Positions 15,093 to 20,405 of a stretch of 20,405 nucleotides of DNA are shown here, piece by piece; position 1 is the stretch's first letter, and each line of letters opens with the position of its first letter. The stretch comes from Lachnospiraceae bacterium (GTDB lineage: Bacteria; Bacillota; Clostridia; Lachnospirales; Lachnospiraceae), in the NCBI GenBank assembly GCA_009774145.1, contig VSND01000076.1, positions 1 to 20,405 of the forward strand. The letters run 5' to 3'. The translations under genes and the position numbers were made by a program. The notes beneath the pieces were generated by a model that was given only the letters and a program-made list of their open reading frames with translations, was not told the DNA's origin and did not search any database.

Positions 15093-15668
15093 TTACTCAT
15101 CCGGGGTAATATAGTAAATATTATTGTTTTCGTCCACCTCGAATTCTGGAGGATCGCTTCCATCTGCATAATAGGCCCACAAATTCCCGTCAACATCTCC
15201 TGTCAATGTAAACATCCCACTGATCGGAACTGATATTCCACTCTCCCCCTGCGGACCTGTATCCCCTTTGTCTCCTTTATCCCCTTTAAATTCTCCCGCA
15301 TCTCTTCTGGCAATCAGGTCCTGTGCGATATTGTTGGCATAATTCGCCGCCACCTCTGCTGCTTTCGCTTTTACTTGGGCACTGTCACCTGCCGACTGTG
15401 CATGATTTGCTGCATTTTCAGCAACTATGATAACAGCATTGATATTGGTGGTAAGCTGCTTGATGATATCATCCGTCATATCTCCAAACTGATCCACCAT
15501 ATCTTCATATGTAGCCATCCGCTTTACAATTCCGGCCGCAAATGCAATAAAAACAGATTTACCATCCGGAACGACCGGATCATCCGCCAGTACTACCGCC
15601 CACTCACCGGGCCGCATCTTAGCCGGAACAAAATCTCCATATTCACCCTGACGCATTACAATAGCCAT
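15093..15668 (-). CDS. Collagen-like baseplate/tail protein
   Basis: A 191-aa structural protein. The N-terminal ~75 residues (RQGEYGDFVPAKMRPGEWAVV) form a small conserved head seen next to tail-tip genes in gut Firmicutes phages. An alanine-rich helical stretch (about 80-125) follows, then a short Gly-X-Y run (GDKGDKGDTGPQGESG) and a C-terminal domain with MFTLTGDVDGNLWAYYADGS. It starts 34 bases after the large tail protein with ribosome site GAGGTG and precedes the switchable fibre gene by 14 bases. It is likely a linker or upper baseplate protein carrying the fibre. No enzymatic motif is visible. Confidence 0.8.
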   Translation of the reverse strand: MAIVMRQGEYGDFVPAKMRPGEWAVVLADDPVVPDGKSVFIAFAAGIVKRMATYEDMVDQFGDMTDDIIKQLTTNINAVIIVAENAANHAQSAGDSAQVKAKAAEVAANYANNIAQDLIARRDAGEFKGDKGDKGDTGPQGESGISVPISGMFTLTGDVDGNLWAYYADGSDPPEFEVDENNNIYYITPDE

Positions 15669-15702
15669 TACTCTGTCACCTCGTTAAAATTTTACTGCTG
15701 TG

Positions 15703-18594
15703 TTACTGGCCCTCCACAATCGGAACCGGTTCTGCTTCTTCCGGTTCTCTCAATTTAGCCAATTTGCTCACAAAATCCAGTTTTTCACTGTCTGTATATT
15801 TTTCCGGCTTCCATTTTCTTTTCATTTTTTTATGGGAGACGATCTTCTCACCTTTCAGATCCGCTATCTCTTCTTTCAATTCCTGCACTTGGGACGTTAA
15901 TTCCTGAACAGCCTTTACCAGGTACGGAATAAGACCTGCTTTATTGATGCTGTATACGCCGGTTTCTCCATCGACATGTACAAGGCCTGGTGCCACAGTA
16001 TCAATCTGTTGGGCAATGAAGTCGATATCCTCGTGTTTTCCTGTTTCAATCCAGTCATAAGAAAACGTCTGGATATCATTGATGATCTCGAGTGCAGGTT
16101 CTTCAGACTCTTCGATATTATTTTTAAGACGTTCATCTGACTGATTAAGAATGTCATTGTTGTGCATATTAAGGTCCGAATACACATCAATATTGCTGTA
16201 ATTTATGTTCATTTTTGTCGATGATGCAATCGAAAAGTATATCTTTGATGATGCGCCCAGCGTTATTCCACTGTCACCGGAGTTGGTAATATATCCGCTG
16301 TATCCATCTCCAAAATATATCCGATTGTAGTCCATAAAAAGTTTATCTTCTACATGCAGTCCTGCAGCATATTCAGATTGCGCAGGGGAATAATATGCAA
16401 GTTTTATAATACTGAGTCCATCTTCTTCTTCCTGATAACCCCAACACATAAATGCGTGTCCGTGCGCCAAACCAAAACGAATGGATTTCATTTCTGGATG
16501 ACTATGCATTTTTGATGTACCGATAACTCCCGTATATGACCCGTCATTATATAATTCCATCCCCGAACCGGAAATCTGATTGCACAATTGATCATTGCCA
16601 TCATAAACGTTTATGATTCCATATGAATTGTTTTTGCCGCCAACATCTATTTCCGGTCCTCTGATTTTTCCTTTTGTTACTGAAATTCCGTCTTTATCCC
16701 ATGATCCGATCTGCTTTCCTGATGCATCTAATATTTTAAGGATCCCGTTAACATTGTTATTTCCGCCAAGAGTTAAAATTCCGCCCTTTGCATAATTAAA
16801 CGATATATACAGCTGGCCATCCTGAATATACAACCCCTGTGCCTGTCCGTTATTGGTCAGTTTATTAAAAATATCTTCCTGTGTCTGGTTGTTTACAGCA
16901 CTGCTCGCCGCATTGCTCGCAACGGATGAGACAATATCCTGAACCGTTCTTCCGGAAATACTGACTGATTCTGCATTGATGACAACGCGGCCAGTATCTA
17001 CATTGGCAAGCAGAGTTACATTTCCTTTATCATCCTTTACGACCAACTCCCCAGTATTGATCCATTCAGCATTGATGCCAATCGCAGAAAGCACATTGAC
17101 CACCACATTTCCCTGGCTGTCCATACCTGCGTTCCACGTCTTACCACCGTCCGTAGTTACTGCAAAGGCATCCGCCGTCATCTTCCAGATGGTCATGGAT
17201 TCATTAAGGTTTGGTTTATTATGAAGATAGAAAATCGTAGAACCATCTTCCAACTTCTCTTCTGTCTTAAACACGCCAAAGGACTGTGTAATCAGGCTGG
17301 TCAGCATCTGCATGGCCTTGTCATAATCTGATATCCTCCGGGATGCTTCCAGTCTCGCCTTGACAATATTCCGTGTTGCTTCCGAAAACCGCTGTGCGCT
17401 GTTCCGGCTGGGAGTTTCCGCACTGCACCGGATCTGCTGATAATTGCCGGCCTTAAACGTTGCAGATGTAATATAGGACTGATAGGAGCGCTGCTTCCGG
17501 TCTGTCACGATCACAGGGTCCCCGGCCTCAATCGAAGGGTCATTCAGCGCCGATACATCAAATGGCCGAAAACGCATTCCAACCACCTTCCCGCCGACAG
17601 CCCGGGCCACAGCTTCCGCTTTTCCTTTCTGGATCAGGTCATTTCCCTCTATGGCGATCACATAACCCTCTGTTCCAAATAAAAAAGACTGTACCTTTTC
17701 CGTTTCCGTCTCTTCAAAGCTCTCTGTCACTTTCAGCCCTGTGATCACCACATCATCTGTGCAGATCTGCATGGCACTCATGGAATAGATATGATGATAA
17801 CTGTTCAACTCCTTGAATGAACCACCATGAAAATCATCCCCTGTTGTCCATGGCTTAAAAGTGCCGCCAAAAGCAGTATCTCCGGATTTATATGGATCCC
17901 CTTCATCAAAGACGCCGCCATTCAAACCACCCGGATTTTCAAACACACTTAAATCATACCAGTCCAACCGAAAACGCCCATAAGTATCGCATCTCACCCA
18001 AGAACACGCAATCTGAGCCACCCAAGACAAAACCTGTCTGCAGGTTAATGCCTGATCATCCGGTCGGCTCTGGACCACATAAGAAGAATTGAAAAATGTG
18101 GTAGTCTGAAGCATCACACCACAGACATAACAGAGATCCCGGACGATCTCTCCAAGAGTTGCAGGATAGGTTAGACTGCTCTCTGCATAGGCATAGTCAA
18201 GCTTATACATATTATCCAGGCAGCTTAATGTTATGATAGAACCATCATAAGACGCTTCATCCACAGTAAACACACCCTTACGGATCTTCTCGATCCGTCC
18301 ATCCGAAAGTTCCAGACCAATATACGGTACCACCACAGCACCTGTGAAATCATATTCGGAATATTCCTCGTAAATATTGTTGATACTCAATGTCAGCTTA
18401 TTGATAATAGCAGCACCAATATCAAAACTGCTGGTACCAGACACCGCATCTTCAATCGAGAAACTGTCTGTCCATATGTCCTTATCTTTCAGATTCAGCA
18501 CGGTCCCATCCAAAAGTGTAATGTCCGCATAACACAGATAATCCCTGTTATCATTAAACAGTTCATTTTGAAACTGATTCGATAAATTCAGCAT
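15703..18594 (-). CDS. Tail-tip protein with C-terminal S74 self-cleaving chaperone
   Basis: A 963-aa protein. The N-terminal ~400 residues resemble siphophage tail-tip/endopeptidase-like proteins (YADITLLDGTVLNL at the start). A coiled linker follows (NIVKARLEASRRISDYDKAMQML), then beta-rich fibre segments with GNNNVNG and GGKNNSYG repeats. The C-terminus is an intramolecular chaperone of peptidase family S74: SDERLKNNIEE begins at residue 819, where self-cleavage is expected just before the serine, releasing about 145 residues. A coiled coil (VQELTSQVQELKEEIADL) and a charged tail follow. The chaperone trimerises the fibre before removal. The gene starts five bases after the DUF6711 gene, with its ribosome site overlapping that stop. 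Confidence 0.9.
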   Translation of the reverse strand: MLNLSNQFQNELFNDNRDYLCYADITLLDGTVLNLKDKDIWTDSFSIEDAVSGTSSFDIGAAIINKLTLSINNIYEEYSEYDFTGAVVVPYIGLELSDGRIEKIRKGVFTVDEASYDGSIITLSCLDNMYKLDYAYAESSLTYPATLGEIVRDLCYVCGVMLQTTTFFNSSYVVQSRPDDQALTCRQVLSWVAQIACSWVRCDTYGRFRLDWYDLSVFENPGGLNGGVFDEGDPYKSGDTAFGGTFKPWTTGDDFHGGSFKELNSYHHIYSMSAMQICTDDVVITGLKVTESFEETETEKVQSFLFGTEGYVIAIEGNDLIQKGKAEAVARAVGGKVVGMRFRPFDVSALNDPSIEAGDPVIVTDRKQRSYQSYITSATFKAGNYQQIRCSAETPSRNSAQRFSEATRNIVKARLEASRRISDYDKAMQMLTSLITQSFGVFKTEEKLEDGSTIFYLHNKPNLNESMTIWKMTADAFAVTTDGGKTWNAGMDSQGNVVVNVLSAIGINAEWINTGELVVKDDKGNVTLLANVDTGRVVINAESVSISGRTVQDIVSSVASNAASSAVNNQTQEDIFNKLTNNGQAQGLYIQDGQLYISFNYAKGGILTLGGNNNVNGILKILDASGKQIGSWDKDGISVTKGKIRGPEIDVGGKNNSYGIINVYDGNDQLCNQISGSGMELYNDGSYTGVIGTSKMHSHPEMKSIRFGLAHGHAFMCWGYQEEEDGLSIIKLAYYSPAQSEYAAGLHVEDKLFMDYNRIYFGDGYSGYITNSGDSGITLGASSKIYFSIASSTKMNINYSNIDVYSDLNMHNNDILNQSDERLKNNIEESEEPALEIINDIQTFSYDWIETGKHEDIDFIAQQIDTVAPGLVHVDGETGVYSINKAGLIPYLVKAVQELTSQVQELKEEIADLKGEKIVSHKKMKRKWKPEKYTDSEKLDFVSKLAKLREPEEAEPVPIVEGQ

Positions 18595-18599
18595 GTTTC

Positions 18600-18956
18600 C
18601 TACCTCTCTATGATGTCAAATGATACTTGGGAATATCGCTTGTTTCGGACGGTCCATATCTTCATGGGGGCCGATCTGTCACCCACATAAAATGTTCTGG
18701 TCTCATTGGTTCCGCTCAACGCATCCGGATACCGTACTCTCACATATTCCGGATTAAATGCCTGCAAGATGGCGGATGCCTCCTGCGGAGTGGGATGGTT
18801 CCAGGAAAGGGAGATTTTCCGTTTTTGCGCAATTCTATTTTTATGCATCAAAGCATCCAACGTCCGCCCGGATGCGGGATCGGACACATCCTGCAGTCCC
18901 CATGAAAAAGCGGATGGTGTCTTGACCGCAACACCATCCACAGTAATCATGGCCAT
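18600..18956 (-). CDS. DUF6711-family phage tail protein
   Basis: A 118-aa protein. The features I recognise as DUF6711 are the N-terminal beta strand MITVDGVAVKTPSAF, KRKISLSWNHPTPQEASAIL in the middle, and YVGDRSAPM near the C-terminus. Such proteins usually lie between tape measure and tail-tip genes and are thought to be distal-tail-like components; their exact role is unsettled. The ATG at 18954-18956 has a GAGGGGG ribosome site. Here it sits between the amidase and the large tail-tip gene, with the tape measure gene 5 kb downstream. Confidence 0.8.
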   Translation of the reverse strand: MAMITVDGVAVKTPSAFSWGLQDVSDPASGRTLDALMHKNRIAQKRKISLSWNHPTPQEASAILQAFNPEYVRVRYPDALSGTNETRTFYVGDRSAPMKIWTVRNKRYSQVSFDIIER

Positions 18957-19004
18957 ATGGAATCCCCCTCTCTTTCAGAAATTCTTATTTTATTTAAGTT
19001 CCTG

Positions 19005-19718
19005 TTATGCCTGCACGATCAGAGCATCGAAACCTGCCGCCTGCAGTTTTTTCTTCATAGATTCGGCATTGGATTTTACGCCATAAGCGCCCACCTGCAC
19101 GCGATACAAAGCATTCTTATCCCCGGTGGGAGTTTCTTCGCCTGCCTCCGCCTTGTCGGTCTCTGTCAGCTCCTGGACATGCTGTCCGGTGATTCCATAG
19201 ACAATCGCAGATGCCATGCTCCTGTAGTCATACAGCTGCACATCGTCCCGGTCATCTACAAAGCAACACTCAATCAGCATGGCAGGAGATTTTGTGTTTT
19301 TCAGAAATGCAAGTCCCGGGCGGTATTTCAGGCCACGGTTCTTAAAGCCAAGTGCCGCAATCGCCTGGCAGACCTTCTCCGCCCATCCATAAGCCCGGCT
19401 GGAGTTGGAATACAAAAGCACTTCCACCCCTGTGGTCTTCCCGTTCCCTTTCTCGTCTTTCGCTCCGGCGTTAAAATGGATACTCACGTCCAGATCCACC
19501 GCATGGGCGTTGCACTTTGCCACAATCTTTTTCAGCACGTCCGACTGCCCTGTCCCGTTGTCCACCGTACAGTCATACACCGTGCGCCCCAGCTCACGAA
19601 GCTGGCTAATAACCTCATCTTTTACGCGCCTTGCCTCTGTCGACTCGTTGATCAGGCCCACGGCCCCGCAGGCTACTTTTCCCGCCGGGTTATGTCCCGC
19701 ATGTACGTTGATCCTCAT
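19005..19718 (-). CDS. Phage endolysin: N-acetylmuramoyl-L-alanine amidase with SPOR domain
   Basis: A 237-aa lysin that would cut the bond between N-acetylmuramic acid and L-alanine at the end of infection. The Amidase_3 domain (about 1-178) shows zinc ligands His9 (VHAGHNP), Glu25 (INESTE) and His81 (SIHFNAG), and catalytic Glu150 (MLIECCF). A Glu/Thr-rich linker leads to a C-terminal SPOR domain (about 203-237, LYRVQVGAYG), which binds denuded glycan strands. There is no signal peptide, so release needs the holin. A strong terminator lies between holin and this gene, with only about 35 bases from its T-run to the start, so expression needs read-through. Confidence 0.92.
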   Translation of the reverse strand: MRINVHAGHNPAGKVACGAVGLINESTEARRVKDEVISQLRELGRTVYDCTVDNGTGQSDVLKKIVAKCNAHAVDLDVSIHFNAGAKDEKGNGKTTGVEVLLYSNSSRAYGWAEKVCQAIAALGFKNRGLKYRPGLAFLKNTKSPAMLIECCFVDDRDDVQLYDYRSMASAIVYGITGQHVQELTETDKAEAGEETPTGDKNALYRVQVGAYGVKSNAESMKKKLQAAGFDALIVQA

Positions 19719-19752
19719 ATTTTCCTCACTTTCTCCAGTCCTCTACTGGCAT

Positions 19753-19777
19753 AAAAAGAGGACGGTTCCCCGCCCTC
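19753..19777 (-). terminator. Rho-independent terminator between holin and endolysin
   Basis: On the minus strand GAGGGCGG-GGAA-CCGTCCTC forms an 8-bp stem (one G-U pair) with a GGAA tetraloop, followed directly by TTTTTAT. It lies 11 bases after the holin stop. Confidence 0.85.
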
Positions 19778-19787
19778 CAGATATGTA

Positions 19788-20111
19788 TCATTTTCGGTTA
19801 TATTTCGTCCGCTCCCAGATATCCGCGATCCGCTCCCAGCCGCCGGTTGCCACCAAATAAACCACAAAAGCGGCGATAAAGGATGCAAATACATAATACC
19901 ATACGATCACGACCTTAAAATACTGGCAGGCGATCACCACAGCCAGCGGACACAAGACCATCGACACCGCCAGCGCCACCACACTTGTCTGGATTTGCTG
20001 CAGCCACGGCAGCTCCTTGATCGCCTGCACGATCACCGCCACCAGAAAGGCCAGACCTCCGATTGCCGCCAAAATGTATGTCATATACTGAATTAACAGT
20101 TCCATATTCAT
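19788..20111 (-). CDS. Phage holin
   Basis: A 107-aa membrane protein with three hydrophobic segments: about residues 8-31 (MTYILAAIGGLAFLVAVIV), 44-63 (SVVALAVSMVLCPLAVVIA) and 68-87 (VIVWYYVFASFIAAFVVYLV). It has a charged C-terminus (WERTKYNRK), as expected for a holin that opens the membrane for the lysin. The ATG at 20109-20111 is one base after the upstream stop codon and has GAGG at suitable distance; the longer frame starting at 20141 would overlap that gene and lacks a ribosome site. The amidase follows downstream. The exact holin family is not assigned. Confidence 0.85.
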   Translation of the reverse strand: MNMELLIQYMTYILAAIGGLAFLVAVIVQAIKELPWLQQIQTSVVALAVSMVLCPLAVVIACQYFKVVIVWYYVFASFIAAFVVYLVATGGWERIADIWERTKYNRK

Positions 20112-20112
20112 C

Positions 20113-20340
20113 TCATTTCCTCTCTTCCTCCAGATCATCAATCCGGTGATTTGCTACTTTAATTTTTTCCTCCTGGAGCTCTGTCCGCTCCTCCACTCTG
20201 TACATCCGCTCCACAAGGTTATTGTGTGCCTGAACCTTATGCTCCAGTTCCTCCAGCCGGTATGCAATCAGGGCGGAGCTCTTTCGCTGTGCAAAGAAAC
20301 TTCCCGCCAATGTCCCGGCCAGAGACAGTAAGGAACTGTT
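20113..20340 (-). pseudogene. XhlA-like lysis accessory protein, 5' end missing
   Basis: The visible product begins NSSLLSLAGTLAGSF and continues with YRLEELEHKVQAHNNLVER and EEKIKVANHRIDDLEEE, a short membrane segment plus a coiled coil, as in XhlA/holin-accessory proteins. Family members start with Met a few residues before the hydrophobic segment. Here the frame runs into TAA (20353-20355) after only four further codons, with no ATG and no ribosome site; the only start available is a TTG at 20308-20310 inside the hydrophobic segment. The natural start appears to have been lost at about 20341, where the sequence character changes. Confidence 0.6.
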
Positions 20341-20352
20341 AAGAAATAACTT

Positions 20353-20405
20353 TTAATCTTGGGGCTTAATAACATAGTTCCATTTTCCAAGTGTCTCACA
20401 AGGAA
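20353..20405 (-). other. 3' end of an unidentified ORF, possibly a transposase
   Basis: One minus-strand frame is open from the window edge and ends PCETLGKWNYVIKPQD then TAA, 12 bases before the lysis gene loses homology. A stop a dozen bases from a sequence boundary is typical of an insertion-sequence transposase end. Only 17 codons are visible, so the identity is a guess from layout. Confidence 0.25.

Larger units (their letters stand above)
8595..20405. mobile_element. Prophage (one end and late genes; other end outside the window)
   Basis: Every recognised gene in this stretch is phage-type and all are on the minus strand: lysis (XhlA-like, holin, amidase), tail (DUF6711, S74-type tail protein, collagen-like fibres, tape measure) and an antirepressor. 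One end is marked by interruption of the PBP gene. Integrase, repressor, replication, head and packaging genes are not in the window. They may lie further right, or the element may be incomplete. Confidence 0.88.

Noticed and set aside
13600..15700. Diversity-generating retroelement (template/variable repeat pair)
   Set aside because: The fibre setting fits, but no reverse transcriptase and no near-identical repeat pair with adenine-specific differences was seen.

Overview
The window looks like the chromosome of a Gram-positive gut Clostridia, most likely Lachnospiraceae. The reasons are a moderate-GC coding style, strong AGGAGG-type ribosome sites, a lexA / ECF sigma / DUF4179 repertoire, and prophage genes of the type common in these bacteria. 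No species call is made.

Host part (1 to about 8.6 kb). At the left edge atpE (first codons only) and atpB, the start of an F-type ATP synthase operon, run leftward. lexA runs rightward from a shared 275-bp control region and its 3' end overlaps that of a vanY-type carboxypeptidase gene. A leftward four-gene operon (5488 to 1637) encodes an OmpR-type response regulator, a histidine kinase, an unrecognised membrane-anchored protein and the VanY-like D,D-carboxypeptidase: a self-contained envelope-sensing unit without vanHAX. Next come an ECF sigma factor and its DUF4179 anti-sigma partner, with a recognisable ECF-type promoter and a strong terminator, and then a GNAT acetyltransferase.

Junction (about 8.59-8.60 kb). 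The 3' part of a class B penicillin-binding protein gene (SpoVD/PBP2 type) is cut at the codons of its SxN active-site motif. Upstream of that point the sequence is prophage, so a phage has inserted inside a cell-wall, possibly sporulation, gene.

Prophage part (about 8.6 to 20.4 kb, all late genes leftward). In transcription order: a 5'-truncated XhlA-like lysis accessory gene, holin, amidase with a SPOR domain, DUF6711 tail protein, a 963-aa tail protein with a C-terminal S74 self-cleaving chaperone, two collagen-like tail/fibre proteins, tape measure protein, and an AntA/KilAC antirepressor next to the attachment junction. This order (lysis, then tail tip and fibre, then tape measure) is the reverse of the usual tail-to-lysis module order, although all genes share one strand. 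At the right edge the lysis gene loses its start codon, and what follows resembles the end of another element.

The most notable structure lies at 13.6-15.1 kb. The second collagen-like fibre gene ends tail-to-tail, with overlapping stop codons, against a promoterless and start-less tail-fibre C-terminal cassette on the opposite strand. Both carry an in-phase K-L-N codon match in inverted orientation. This is the layout of an invertible fibre segment (like the Mu G segment) that would swap the receptor-binding end. It is bounded on the tape-measure side by a terminator and a large 149-bp imperfect palindrome. No recombinase gene is inside the window.
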